This document shows positions 1-11,295 of a stretch of 64,000 nt of DNA, piece by piece. The notes beneath the pieces were generated by a model. The model had not been told where the DNA came from and did not search any database. It saw only the letters and a program-made list of their open reading frames with translations. Source of the DNA: Saccharina japonica (Eukaryota > Sar > Phaeophyceae > Laminariales > Laminariaceae); NCBI GenBank assembly GCA_008828725.1, contig MEHQ01001845.1, positions 242,298-306,297 on the forward strand. Direction: 5' to 3'. The first letter of the stretch is position 1, and each line of letters starts with the position of its first letter. Both the position numbers and the translations under genes were made by a program.

Positions 1-890
1 AATGTTTTTTGGGACTTGTTTTGATATCCGATCGAATCGATTTTTTTATGCCCCAAAGTACAAATGTCTTTCCGGTGATTCATGTTTTGACCAATCATAT
101 GAAATTCTGCGTCGATTCATTAAAAAAAAAATGATTCGAAATCGATTCGATTTGCAACTTTCTTTTGTTAAATACGGGCCTAAAGTTTTAAATCTAATCG
201 ATTTCGAATCGATTGTTTATAATGAATCTGATCGTTTTTTTGTAGAACCCTACGACCTACGACAGTAAGTGAAAAACCGAAAAACCGAAAATACGGCTTT
301 GCGTCCTATCGTGTGAAACCACGTGTAATTCCGTATGTTCTCGAGATGTTAATGAGATCGGAATAACGCGGCATCCCACAGAACACCCGGCTGACAAGTA
401 CCGAGGGGAGAAGCTGAGAGCGACGGCGTGCATCGTCAAGTGCACGCCGGCTACAGCCTCTGTTTTATTTATAAGGCCCAGGCTAGGAATCTGTCACCCT
501 CAGCTTCACGTGGGTGGTCGGAGGAAGCTCTTAAACGCAATGTACCGGACAGCGACAGCTATGCAGCTATCGATTTCTTGAGGTTTTCCTCCGTGTTTTA
601 GGCCGATAGCTTGATTCTCGTCGGGCTTCGTCGATCGAGCTGGTGGTGTAAAAATTGGGCTTGCGACCGCCATGATTTTGTTTGAGGAGCCACCGCCGGG
701 CCACGTTGTGCTATGGTAAGTAGCTGTGGGCGCGGCTATTGTTCCGGTCGCCACTCCTTGAGGTTAACGATTTATCGACTCGTTTGTGGTTGTCGAGAAC
801 AGCCCAAAACCCCAAACAGCGACGGATCGCCTCGGAGACGTTCACCCAGTGGGAACATGCCATGCATGTTGGATGAACTCCAATCGACTC
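1..890. repeat. AATCGATT-rich dispersed repeat, copy 1
   Basis: This matches 1,338-2,220 closely from the start (GGGACTTGTTTTGATATCCG, then the CCCCAAAGTACAAATG block) through the GTTGGAT end. Diverged copies lie at 3,680-3,900 and 54,650-55,900. The unit is rich in ATCGATTCGAATCGAT-like palindromes. No intact protein spans it. The left end is cut by the window edge. Confidence 0.8.
506..754 (-). pseudogene. Decayed 82-aa ORF carried in the AATCGATT repeat, copy 1
   Basis: This minus-strand ORF starts MATGTIAAPTAT and has a close partner in repeat copy 2 (1,821-2,075), with most residues matching over its length. Related residues recur on the minus strand near 55,190-55,340 (ATDHSTVASPGG). 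Preservation may simply reflect a recent duplication of the repeat. I do not recognise the protein. It may be a relic of a coding element or a chance open frame. Confidence 0.25.
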
Positions 891-897
891 GATCGAT

Positions 898-1330
898 CAG
901 TAGTGGACAAACACTGCTGTTAGTGGATCTTCGTAAGGTAGCTAATTAGGCCCTCTGATTGGCCAAGCAAGCACTGACCACTGGCATAGGGTTCGGGTTA
1001 GGGTTAGGGTTAGGGTTCGATCTGAGGGTCAACATTACTACTACCAAGACAAATACCCCCATTTTAAAGATCCACTATCACCCTTTGTCCACCCCTCAAA
1101 TCGATTCGATTCGATTCAGTAGTGGCGTGGACAAACACTGGTAGTGGATCTTCCTAAGGTAGCTAATTAGGCACTCTGATTGGCCAAGCAAGCACTGACC
1201 ACTGGCATAGGCTTCCGGTTAGGGATAGGGTTAGGGTTCGATCTAAGGGTCAACATACTACCACCAAGACAAAGCCCCCTTTTTAAAAATCCACTACGTA
1301 TCACCCTTTGTCCACCCCTCATTCGATTTG
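898..1330. repeat. Two tandem units of about 215 bp with TTAGGG-type cores
   Basis: Unit 1 starts near 898 and unit 2 near 1,118. Both contain GTGGACAAACACTG, TGGCCAAGCAAGCACTGACC, a GGGTTAGGG core (cleanest at 989-1,017) and a CCCTTTGTCCACCCCTC end. A diverged unit lies at 55,540-55,790. The telomere-like core is internal to a transposon-type repeat, so it does not mark a chromosome end. Confidence 0.75.
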
Positions 1331-1337
1331 CTAAAAA

Positions 1338-2220
1338 AAAACGTATTTTGGGACTTGTTTTGATATCCGATCGAATCGATTTTTTCATGCCCCAAAGTAC
1401 AAATGTCTTTCCGGTGATTCATGTTTTGACCAACCATATGAAAGTCCGCGTCGATTCATGAAAAAAAAACGATTTGAAATCGATTCGTTTGCAACTTTCA
1501 TTCGTTAATACGGGCCTGAAAGTTTCAAATCTAATCGATTTCGAATCGATTTTTTTTAATGAATCTGATCGATTTTTTGTAGAACCGTACGACAGTAAGT
1601 GAAAATACGAAAATACGGCTTTGCGTCCTATCGAGTGAAATCACGTATGTTCCGTATGTTCTCGAAATGTTAATGAGATCGGAATAACGCGACATCCCAC
1701 AGAACGCCCGGCTGACAAGTACCGAGGAGAGAAGCTGAAAGCGACGGCGTGCATCGTCACGTGCACGCCGCCTGCAGCCTCTGTTTTACTTTTAAGGCCC
1801 AGTCTAGGAAGCTGTTACTCTCAGCTTCGCTTGGGTGGACGAAATAAGCCCTCAAATGCCACACACCGGACAGCGACAGCGATGTAGCTATCGATTTCTT
1901 GAGTTTTTCCTCCGTGTTTTGGGTCGATAGCTTGGTTTTCGTCGGGCTTGATCGATCGAGCTGGTGGTGGAAAAATTAGGCTTGCGACAGCCATGATTTT
2001 GTTTGAGGAGCTACCACCGGGCCACGTTGTGCTATGTTCTGTAGCTGTGGGCGCGGCTATTGTTCCGGTCGCCACTCCTTGAGGTTAACGATTTATCGCC
2101 TCGTTGGTGGTTGTCGAGAACAGCCCAAACAGCGACGGATCGCCTCGGGGACGTTCACCCAGTGGGAACATGCCATACATGTTGGATAAAGTCCAATCGA
2201 TTCGAATCGATTCGATTATA
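1338..2220. repeat. AATCGATT-rich dispersed repeat, copy 2
   Basis: This is the second long unit, in the same orientation as copy 1 and separated from it by the two TTAGGG-bearing units. Copies and short units alternate, so 1-2,260 behaves as a tandem array of a roughly 1.3-kb composite unit. A third unit begins at about 2,255 and is broken by the hAT insertion. Confidence 0.8.
1821..2075 (-). pseudogene. Decayed 84-aa ORF carried in the AATCGATT repeat, copy 2
   Basis: Paralogue of the ORF at 506-754, sharing the MATGTIAAPTAT start, the STTWPGG motif and the KPDENQAI motif. No family was recognised. Both copies stay open despite scattered substitutions, which is weak evidence of past coding. 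Confidence 0.25.
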
Positions 2221-2268
2221 TTATTAACAGATTAGATTTGCAAAAAACAAAAAACAAAGTCTTTTGGG

Positions 2269-3679
2269 TAGGGCTGTGAGTCGGCACGACTTAAGTCGCC
2301 GACTAGTTATTAGTCGGACTAGTAGTCAGCCGTGAAACGGGAGTGCCGACTTTCTGACTTATTGGGTTTCCTTAACTGTAGGAAGGCTTTTTTAATGCGG
2401 GGTATAGCTTTCAACGTGAATTGCTGTGGGCTGCGGATATACCCTCTGAGCCATTATTATACCCTCACGTGCCCTGGTCTGCCTGTGACACTGCAACGCA
2501 CAGCGGGAGATCCACACACACACATGGCGGAATAGCCCATCTCCCTCGACGGTGCCGACGTCGTCAGCCCTGGCGCACGCAATGCCAACGCTGAGGGCGG
2601 AGGTCCCGTCGGCAAAGTTGTGCCCATTATCGGCCCGCGAACCACCTTGCTTGGCGAGTGCGCGCGACCCAGAAACGGTGCTCTACCGCGTGAAGCATGA
2701 GCAGAGGCGCAGCAAGCCGCTCAGATCCAACAACCCGCTATGGAAGCTGGCGTTCACCCGATGAATCGTCAGAGTCTACGTCGTATTGTAGCTTTGGGTC
2801 CATCGAGTAGGTTGCTAGCTTAATATTTCATGTCTTCGTTTGTTCTTCTTGTGGAAACGGTTTGTCTTCCGTATCAGGCGAGGGTGGTCGATTTTATTTT
2901 CGACATGTTAGGAAGGGATGGGGGGGGGGTCACTAAAACCGAGTGCAACAATGAAAATAAGGATTTTGTTTTTCTTTTTTTTTTCATCATGTGATCACAA
3001 CGGTTGCAACGGTTTTCTATTCCGACCTCTGGGGGTGTGGTGTGTCGTTTTCTTTTTTTTTTGGACGCCCCTGTATCAGGTGCGATATTATTGTATAATC
3101 CATGGTTTAGGAATTGCCGTCGTCATCGACGCGCGCGTTTCGCGCATGATTAAGAGAGACGTGAACAAACGAATAACATCACGGAGGGATCCAAGGCCTT
3201 TTCTTCTGGGGATAATTTTTGATCTTGGTGATAAGTTCGCTTTTTCGCTCGTATCCCCGCCAGGTAGTATTGCGACTCAAACAATTGCTGGCACGTTCCT
3301 CTAGTACGGGGTAGATCTACCTGGTGCATGCGTTGTGCTTCTCGTTTTTTGTGAATTTCTTGTGTAAACTGAAGCTTTTCGTGTTTTTCGTTTGAAACTT
3401 ACGTGAATGTAGGTCATATTGTTTGCGCTTTTCTTGCGTAAAGTGAAGCCAAATCACGTATTTTTGGCCTCCGGCGGCGCCTTCAGTGGGATCATCCGGA
3501 GGCGCCTCCAGCGGGCCCCCCTCGGCCGGGGGGGGCTTTTTTGGCTCGCTTCGCTCGCCTGACTTTAGCCGGTAAGTTGGCTGGCTTCGCAAGCCGACTT
3601 ACTGACTAACGTCATCTAGTCGGCGAAGCCGACTAGCGACTCGTTATTAGTCGTGAAATGAAACCGACTCGCAGCCCTA
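2269..3679. mobile_element. Non-autonomous hAT-type DNA transposon
   Basis: The ends are inverted: TAGGGCTGTGAGTCGG on the left and its complement with one mismatch on the right. Flanks carry an 8-bp target duplication, CTTTTGGG (2,261-2,268) against CTTTTGGA (3,680-3,687), with 7 of 8 matching. Eight-bp duplications and a TAGGG start are hAT hallmarks. Both subterminal regions are rich in GTCGGC/GCCGAC motifs and small hairpins, as expected of transposase-binding arrays. No transposase domain is visible in the 1.41-kb body. It interrupts the third AATCGATT unit, whose sequence resumes at 3,680. Confidence 0.8.
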
Positions 3680-3900
3680 CTTTTGGAACTTCTTTTGATC
3701 TCCGATCTGATCTTTTTCTTCGTGCTCCGAAGTTCAAAAAAGTGTCTTTCCGGTGATTCATGCTTTGACTATTAATAATCGATGAAAGTACGCGTCTTTT
3801 CATTAAAGAAAAAAGTTTGAAATCGATTAGATTTGAAGTTTCCTTTCGTTAATACGGACCCTTACATATACAAATTTCAGAATTTACGAAATTACGAAAT
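3680..3900. repeat. Remainder of the third AATCGATT unit
   Basis: Diverged but collinear with the start of copies 1 and 2 (CTTTTGATCTCCGATC, then GTGTCTTTCCGGTGATTC). It is the target sequence interrupted by the hAT element and ends near the LINE 3' end. Confidence 0.65.
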
Positions 3901-3949
3901 ACGAAAATTCCGACGTTTGAACCATCGAAATATCAAAATATGAAAGAAT

Positions 3950-4561
3950 GAAATGTATCTTTATCATGTGTGTGTTGTGTTCACTATAAACCTGTTTTTC
4001 TACTCAACCACATCATCAGTACACCCAGTGCCTGTCCTGATTCCTATCCTAGAGAGATACAACTTCTGTGCTCACAGACTGTGAAACAGAGGAAAACCAA
4101 AACAAAATAAACGCAAATGAATAGGTAAAACAAGTGAGATGCTAACGTACCGGGTACGAGAACACAACGACACGAGCCGAGCCGAACCAAAAAGAACAAC
4201 AATACAATAAAAACGAATTCTGAAATTAAACAGAATACAAACGACCCAGGGAGACAGAAGCGCCCCGAGAAGAAAAGCACACGTGCCCAAGAGGAACAGA
4301 TAACTGCTGCACGGGCGAGGCAACACGACAAAGAGGAAGACACGAGAGAGGAAAAAACAAAATCGTTCTCAAGGCAATCTCAAGGCGATGGTAATAACAA
4401 GTTCCCGTCTCTGCTATAAAAACCGATACGGGGACCATGTCACACCTTCTGCCATCTCATTTTCACTCTACAAAAAAAAACGGTGTCAAGAGCCGGTACT
4501 ACCTTTGCCGTGCCCCCCTCAGTGAACAAATCAACAAGAAACAAATATTAGAATGCAAGGA
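3950..4561 (-). mobile_element. 3' untranslated region of the LINE
   Basis: The minus-strand tail after the reverse transcriptase stop. The same sequence follows the second LINE copy (47,470-48,002), and shorter tail fragments occur at 33,885-34,010 and 56,150-56,250. The shared outer end reads CTCAACCACATC on the plus strand. Conservation of only the 3' region at several sites is typical of 5'-truncating target-primed reverse transcription. Confidence 0.75.
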
Positions 4562-6235
4562 CTAGTCGAGCCAATATCTTGCCGCACCATCTAACATTTC
4601 GTTTCTGCATTCGTCAACGGCTGTATCAGTACGGCCGCCCATGCCCCCCCCCCCCCTCTCCTTGTCGCTTCTCTTGGCGTCCTCAGCTGCATGCCGTAGC
4701 CAGCTCCTCTCCGCTTCGGCCCTTTGCCACCTCGTCATGAAATGGTCCGCCGCCTCAACGACCCCCCGATACCACACCCCACTCTTCTTAGCCGCCCTCG
4801 GCCATAGTACCGTCTTTGCTCCAAACAGTAAAGGGGAGCTTTCTGTGGAGCTCTCTATCGCTCGAAAAACCCTGAGGTCATCTGCTAGACATTGTGCCCA
4901 GTTTTTTTCTGGTCGGCCAGGTCCCGGGCTCGTCCCACCGCCGATCGTCCCAAACATCACCCGCCTGGTCAGCCGCTCATGGGTCGTGCGCTGTACGGCC
5001 CCCGCTATAAGGAGGTATCGTTTGCGGATGGTCGTCCCAACGTTCTCGCATTGTGCCTTCTTCAAAGCCTTGGCGTACGACATGAGATGGTCGGTGCGTT
5101 GTCGGCGCTGGAAACCAATGATCCGTAGGAGGAATTTGTGGTGTGCTATTCGGAGCTCAGTGAAGTGCTCCGTGCCAAGGATCCACGTCACACACCCGTA
5201 CAGCAGTGTCTCCATCACCTCGGCCTTTGGCATGCGCACCTTTAGAGTGAACGGGGCATCCTCCGTATCGTACAGCTCCCGCTTGAACCTATTGTAGCAT
5301 GCCCATGCGAGTCGGACGCGTCGTTTGACCTCTGGCATAATGTCCGCGCCTGCAACGACAAGACCACCAAGGAACAAAAACTGCATAATCTGTTTATACC
5401 TCTGGCCCGCTGCTTCGACAACGAGCGGTGAGGTCCGGAGTGCCTGGTTTGGTGTGCGCAGCAGCATAGTCTCCGTTTTCTTTTCGGATACGGTGAGACC
5501 AGCTGCTTCGAAAACGATCACAATAACGGCCATCATCTTCGCAAGCCCTTCCGCCGATTTAGACACAATACCTGCATCGTCGGCGTACAGCATACCCCAT
5601 ATTGCTCTCCGTACACGTGCTAGTGGGTCGTCCCTCACTCCGTCCCCCCCGAGGTCCTCCTCGAGGTGAACCAGGTCCCTCAAGATGTCTGGGTCCTCAC
5701 TGAAGCGTATCAGCACGGCGTGTATCACAGCAGCGAAGAAGACATTGAACAGAAGCGGTGACAGCACACATCCTTGCCGCAGTCCCTGAGTGACATCGAA
5801 CCATTCAGAGTGCTCACCGTCATCCGTACGCACGCGAGCTCGCATGCCTTCGAAAAAATGGCGGATAACCGTCAACATCTTCTCTGGTATGCCGAAGCGT
5901 GTGAGCCCCACCCACAACAACTCTCGGTCGATGGAGCAATAAGCCTTCTGCAGGTCAATGAAGCACATATATATACAGAGGTTTGTTTTGGCCTGTCCGA
6001 GTTCTTGCAGTCGACGCACAACGAATAGCATGTCGACTGTTGATCGTGCTAGGCGAAAACCGCACTGTTCCTCGGGGAGTATCCGTTCGCCCTCGCAGTA
6101 ATTGCTGGACGTCACGCGACCATTTTCAGCAATACTTTGCCTGAATGCGCAACAATCGAAATCCCTCGGTAGTTGTTGCAATCGGATCAATCCTTCTTTT
6201 TGTGAAGGACCTTCATAAGGTTCTGTAGTCGTCAC
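4562..6235 (-). pseudogene. LINE-type reverse transcriptase, 5'-truncated
   Basis: A 557-residue frame with reverse transcriptase motifs in order: FIDLQKAY at about 92-99 (catalytic Asp in motif A), [12 protein letters not shown] at about 153-164 (motif B), YADD at 217-220 (motif C), then VSEKKTE and a long C-terminal region with WILGTEHF and RTDHLMSY. The family acts by target-primed reverse transcription of its own RNA. The conserved block [12 protein letters not shown] lies in another frame at about 6,120-6,180, so there is a frameshift near 6,105-6,115; a TGA interrupts that frame just upstream. The endonuclease region is missing and homology stops near 6,240. The visible 557-residue frame does cover the core, but the element is dead. 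Confidence 0.85.
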
Positions 6236-8329
6236 CGCCGGTGGGTGGTGATCCCACTCCTCTCTGCGTGAGCAGAGTGTTCTAACTGGTAAACTACGAC
6301 GGCTGGAGTGTGTGACAACTCGGAGTGAGACAACTATCCGATGACAAGGGAGAGAGGAGAAGTCGAAGACAAGTGAGAGCAGAGGGTGAGTAGTTGTCGT
6401 TGCTGCCTCGGCGCACGGGTCAATGGACCTTTCAGCGGGGCCTTCCTAAGTCCCGCTGCGGAGAATCCCCCAGGGAGAATAGCCGCCACGGAAGATCCGT
6501 CAGCGGAACGTGGAGGAGAAGGATCCGTGCCGAGATCTAGACGTGACAATCTCCCCAGTTCCCGAGGAGAGCTTCGAGAATGTGTTCCTCGAAGATGCAA
6601 GGGGTTTCGACTTACACGAGTAGGCGTGTTGGTTCCGGGGACATGGTATCCACATCACCCCCCAGTTTTGGTGGTGATAGAACTCGCACTCCACCAAAAC
6701 CAGAAATCAATGGAACCAGAGACAAAGGGTTACAACACGTCTAGTTGACATTGTATACTTCCAGTGGCGATTCGCTTAACGCCTGGAGTTTTTATACACT
6801 CATTTTGACAAGGCAAGATAAAATTATATCTTTGCCAGACATATAAAAATGTCAGACATGACAGCAGGACGTACTTTCTGCTGTAGTATCGTTGACAAGC
6901 GGATGTTAAATCCGGATATAGGATCGGACAGGAAAAATAGTAAGCGATGACAAGAGAGTAATCCTTTCACAGACGACATGTGTATTACATATCGCGGACT
7001 TTGTGGCTGGCCAGCTGATTACGACAAATATAGACATTCATGATCCTGGACACTTTTCGTGCGGGAGCAACGACAGTAATATCCCGGGAAAAGTAGCAGT
7101 AATATGCTACTAAGACGCACGTAACACGGCTGAGCTTTTGCTCGTCGTGTAGACAACATGGTTGAAGGCTCGACAGGCATTACAAGGTCATATGTATGCT
7201 TAAGAGCAGTATGACGACATACCTGACGGAGACAATAAGTTGTACACCAAGTATGAAATACTGTAAAAGACATCTGGCTAATTGACCTGCGTTTGGCATC
7301 TGATGGGTGTTCGAGACCGGATCAGAATTCAACAGCAGTAAATAGCTTGACTTGAGCAGTAACTAAGAACGACAAAATAGAGTATGTACTTACTTGTGGT
7401 TCGCTCTCAACGAAAACAAATACTGAAGAAAAATAAGTTGGATTTACAAGCGACAAGTTGATTGACATTGATGCAGACGGGTGTGGATGAGCAAGCCCAG
7501 GTCATGTAACAAGTATAATTGTGTGCAGTGGATGACAAGACAAGCGTCCAAGAAGCAGACGCATAATGTATGACATCGTCCATTCATGTCCGTATTGAGA
7601 CAGAGTGTAATGGAACGATGCATATCTCTCAAGAAGAATGGTTTGCGCGAACGCTGGATAGTTATTATCCCATCCCTCCACTGGTGTGCGAAGGTGCCGG
7701 TTACCTTACCGTAGTGCCAAAGACTAGTGCCCAACAATCACTATACAAAAACAATCCGAATACGACCCCCCATAGCGCGATGGGAGTCGGGTCTCATACG
7801 ACTAACAATGACGGGCATCGCGCTTTTGGGTGCAAACTCAAAATTGGCACGATATTTACAACGTGTGTGGAAACAATTGGAAGAATATTTGCATCCTAAA
7901 CAACTAAATAAGCAAGACACTACATTCGGTTGAGGACATGTACACAACAAGGTGATTACAATACAATTCCATGCTGGGCACTGCGTACGTCGACGTGAAA
8001 ACTAATGCGAGGGTATTCGCAACGATAGAACGCCGACAAAACGCTGACAAGTTGGCACGCACACTAAAACACAATACTCCTTTTGGCTTTGACGCCAGGA
8101 TAAAAGGAAGTCAACTTACATTACACAGGGTGTACGATATGGTGGTCACCAAAGGGTGAACACAACACAAGAGAGCGCGCGGTACTCGCACTGGACAAAG
8201 ACATGCCATGTGGTGATAACACCAAAAACACAATACCCACTCCTGTAGGAGGAGGTCAGACAAATGATGGACACAGTAGCACGGGGCGGTCATCAGTGGT
8301 TGCTCAAACTGATGCGACAGAAGAAAGCG
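6236..8329. other. No recognisable gene; 3' side of the gypsy pol
   Basis: Only short unconvincing ORFs occur. The stretch lies between the truncated LINE and the gypsy integrase C-terminus, so part may be 3' non-coding sequence or LTR of that element. I found no second copy of it above 11.2 kb, so no LTR pair can be called. Confidence 0.5.
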
Positions 8330-8900
8330 CTAAAACAAAACAAAACAAAATAGAATAGGCCCACTGAAAGTGCTACGATACGTCCGCGGGGACAGGACGG
8401 GATTTCCGCGGAGGGGGGTAAATGCGAAGGAGTCCGTCGACAATACTGCAGCACGGTAGGAAGCAATCATTTCTCTGCATTGAGGCAGGGCGTTGACATG
8501 ACGCCATATACCCGTCTGGGTAGGATAACCTTCAAACTTGAGATTATATTGAAAGTAAGTCAGAGATGCTGCTCCTACTCCCCTTTTATGTCCATCAATA
8601 CTCTCAACCGTGAATGCACCAATCATAACTTTTGATAGAGAGCCTTCGAGATCGGGCACGGGGAGAGTGGTCCCTAAGAACAAATCGTCGAGCACATCAA
8701 GGTCGGGGACAGGGGACGACAGAGGGACAAAGCATTTTTTCATCCGGCCGAGGTGGACAGTAATTTCGGTCGGGTTGCCGTCTTTAGTGACACGATAGAT
8801 GACGGGAGACATTTGCGCTCGTACAGTGTACGGTCCACGCCAAGGGCTGATAAGTTTGGGGTTGGGATCATCAGGTTCGTTGTACGCGGTGGATTAATAC
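8330..8900 (-). pseudogene. Gypsy integrase C-terminal region
   Basis: The minus strand reads PWRGPYTV followed by VIYRV and EITVHLGRMK, the usual C-terminal integrase module of Ty3/gypsy elements that follows the DDE core. It continues into an acidic tail of unknown role. A frame change near 8,890 and a stop near 9,073 separate it from the catalytic core. No chromodomain was recognised. Confidence 0.7.
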
Positions 8901-9071
8901 TTGTTTGCCAGTTTTAAAACTGGGAAATGACAGGGTCTCATTTACCTCCGCTTGCTTATCCGCTCGCTCTTTGAGATTACGACGGACTCGCTCATATGCA
9001 AATTGCAAGTTTTCGACAGTTTGTTTCGAATAATCGAGTTGAGTTTGCGGTGCGGAGGTGGACGGTACTCC

Positions 9072-9800
9072 TTAAATGAGATCGACAGGCAGTACAGCTG
9101 CGCGTCCAAACATGAGGAAATAGGGTGTTTCCTGGAGCGTTGTTGAATAAGCGGTGTTCTGCGCTAACTGGATGAAAGGTAATATCTCTGCCCAGTTATC
9201 TAACGACAAGTTGCTATACATAGCTAACATATTATGGACAGTGCTGTGAACACGCTCTAAGACAGAGTTGCCCTGGGGGCGAAAAGCGGCTGTACACGTT
9301 TTCTTATATCCAAATACTGACTGCAATTCCTTGACAAGTTGATTATCAAATTCAGTCCCCTGATCGGAATGCAGAGTTTCTGGAGGGCCAAACACCGAGA
9401 ACACGCGTTCAATCAAATGACGAACAATCGTGCGAGCCGCTCTATCTTTGATGGCTATCAAAATGACAAATCGAGTAAGATGGTCGATGGCCGAAAGGAT
9501 GAATCGATTTCCTTGTGACAAACTCTTACACTCGACAAGATCAACTGCAACGTATTGGAAAGCGCGTGTGACCGAGCGGTGTCCCACAGGCAATTTAGGC
9601 GGGCGGTGGGATGACTTGCGGTGTTGGCAAGATAGACAAGATTCGATATGAGTACGGACATCCGTGGGCATCATCGGCCACCAGAATCTATCTCGAATAG
9701 TATCGAAAATAGCTTGAAAAGCTAAGTGACCTCCGGACGCTGGTAGGTCGTGACACGAATTAATGACAATTTTTCGAAGGGATTTAGGTACTACCAGCTG
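9072..9800 (-). pseudogene. Gypsy integrase, zinc finger and DDE core
   Basis: Upstream of the first Met (9,674) the same frame stays open and supplies the first half of an HHCC zinc finger (His-x7-His in HDLPASGGH); the second half is CLSC at residues 13-16. The catalytic triad is visible: Asp45 in AVDLVE, Asp104 in HSDQG and Glu140 in SVLERV, with 35 residues between the last two, as expected of D,D35E integrases. It would insert element cDNA into the genome. A TAA ends the frame after PVDLI where the family continues, and an upstream frame change near 9,850 disconnects it from RNase H. Confidence 0.85.
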
Positions 9801-9823
9801 ATCACGGAACGTGCTACGCTTCC

Positions 9824-10726
9824 TTAAGCGACCAGGACGGTACTACTTAAATAACAATCCTTCAAGAAAAAATAACTCATCGTGTACTTAGATTCTCCAG
9901 AAGGAAGTGGGGCCGGTGCAGGTGCACGGAGATACATAAAGTACTGACAAAATTCTTCTTTCTGTAGGTCGACAAGTTTTTCTGGATCTACAGTAGGGAA
10001 GACAGACACTGCGCTCATGAACAAGTCACGATCGTTTTCGACAGGTGCTACATCGTGCAAATTAGACGCGGATAATTCGTGATCGCGAGGTCCAGGTGGG
10101 TAGTAAGGTCCGTCTATCGGTACGTTACGACAAATCGCGGCCAATCTGGGCTCGGATGGGACGGGTTCTCCGTTGACTTCGCTAAAGGCACGAGGCAGCA
10201 TATCAGGCACAACATTTAATTTGCCTGCGACATGTTTGACAGTGAAATCGAAATTCTGAAGTGCGATGGCCCAACGGGTCAGCATGTTAGAGGTGTCCTG
10301 CATTTTGTAGAGGTACGTAAGTGCTTGGTGGTCAGTACAGCAAGTGAAATGCTTGCCCAATAAGTATGGGCGCCAATGGGTGACAGCCCAAACCACAGCA
10401 CAACACTCTTTCATGGTCGCACTATAATGACGTTGGCTTTTTGAAAAGCGGTGACTGTAATACGCGATGATGTCAAGATCGGAATCGGAGCTACCTTCGC
10501 GTGGGGGTTGAGCGAGAAATGCTCCTACTCCAGCTTCTGAGGCATCGGTATGGACCACGAACTCTCGAGAAAAGTTCGGATATTTAGGAACTAGCGCAGA
10601 AGTTAGGGCGCACTTAGCGCGAGCAAAAGCTTCACGTTGCGCGGGCCCAAAAGCCTTCTTGAAAGCAGCCTTTTTTGACAAAATCCTTACGAGTGAGTTC
10701 AACCAGCGGTGCTGCGATTTCAGCAT
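9824..10726 (-). pseudogene. Gypsy RT connection and RNase H domain
   Basis: The 300-residue frame carries an RNase H domain with Asp61 (HTDASEAG), Glu107 (MKECCAV) and Asp132 (CTDHQAL), then the typical NMLTRW and HVAGKLNV segments. It degrades template RNA during reverse transcription. It overlaps the RT frame in a different phase. The shift falls in a T6 run near 10,670-10,676 on the plus strand; one base fewer would join the frames. The frame ends at a TAA near 9,824, whereas the integrase leader lies in another frame that also has a TAG. Confidence 0.85.
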
Positions 10727-11197
10727 AACCGTCTATAAAACGGCGTACATAATTGAGTGTACCTAAAAATCCGCGATTGTCTTTGATACAATCAGGCTCA
10801 GGCAAGACGAGTATTGCTTTGATACGGTCGGTACTGATTGATATACCTTTTTCTGAAATGACATGGCTAAGGTACTTGATTTCTTTTTGACCGTACTGAA
10901 GTTTCCTCGGTTTCAAAGTAAGGCCTGCTGCCTGTAATGCTGAGAACATTTGCTCAAGGGATTTCAGGTGAGCTTCGAACGTTGAATTAAGACAAATAAT
11001 ATCATCCATGTACGTAAGAATACCTGACTCAGGACTCAGGACCAAGGTGGCCGAAAGTGACAGACATCACGTGTTGAAACAACCAAGGGGCATTACAGAC
11101 TCCAAAAGGCATACGTTTAAAACAGAACTTGTCGGTGGGAGTGACGAATTGTTTTTTCTTCGCGACAGTTTCACCACAAGTTCAACGTTCCTCGATG
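10632..11197 (-). pseudogene. Gypsy reverse transcriptase, 5'-truncated
   Basis: The lower frame has YMDD (residues 12-15, catalytic motif C), LNSTFEAHLKSL and a KYLSHVIS block. Upstream the family continues in another frame with FVTPTDKFCFKRMPFGVCNA, the region just before YMDD. The two frames are separated by a 7-bp tandem duplication at about 11,028-11,042 that repeats the GPES codons and shifts the frame. Sequence above about 11,200 is not RT: the palm N-terminus, protease and gag are missing, so this is a 5' deletion derivative. Confidence 0.85.
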
Positions 11198-11295
11198 GGA
11201 AAAAAAAGTAAATAACGCAGATTCTCAAGTTGAGTTTCAACTATTCAATCGGTCGCACTCACAGCTGACGTATTTTTATACTTGAAGTATGACCA

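Noticed and set aside
989..1017. TTAGGG repeats suggesting a telomere
   Set aside because: Only a few units, inside a repeated composite element with the same core in its other copies; an interstitial motif.
4641..5297. 218-aa plus-strand ORF
   Set aside because: Antisense shadow of the LINE reverse transcriptase; the minus strand carries all the motifs.
8330..11211. An intact LTR retrotransposon or viral element
   Set aside because: No gag, no LTR pair, truncated RT, several frameshifts and stops.
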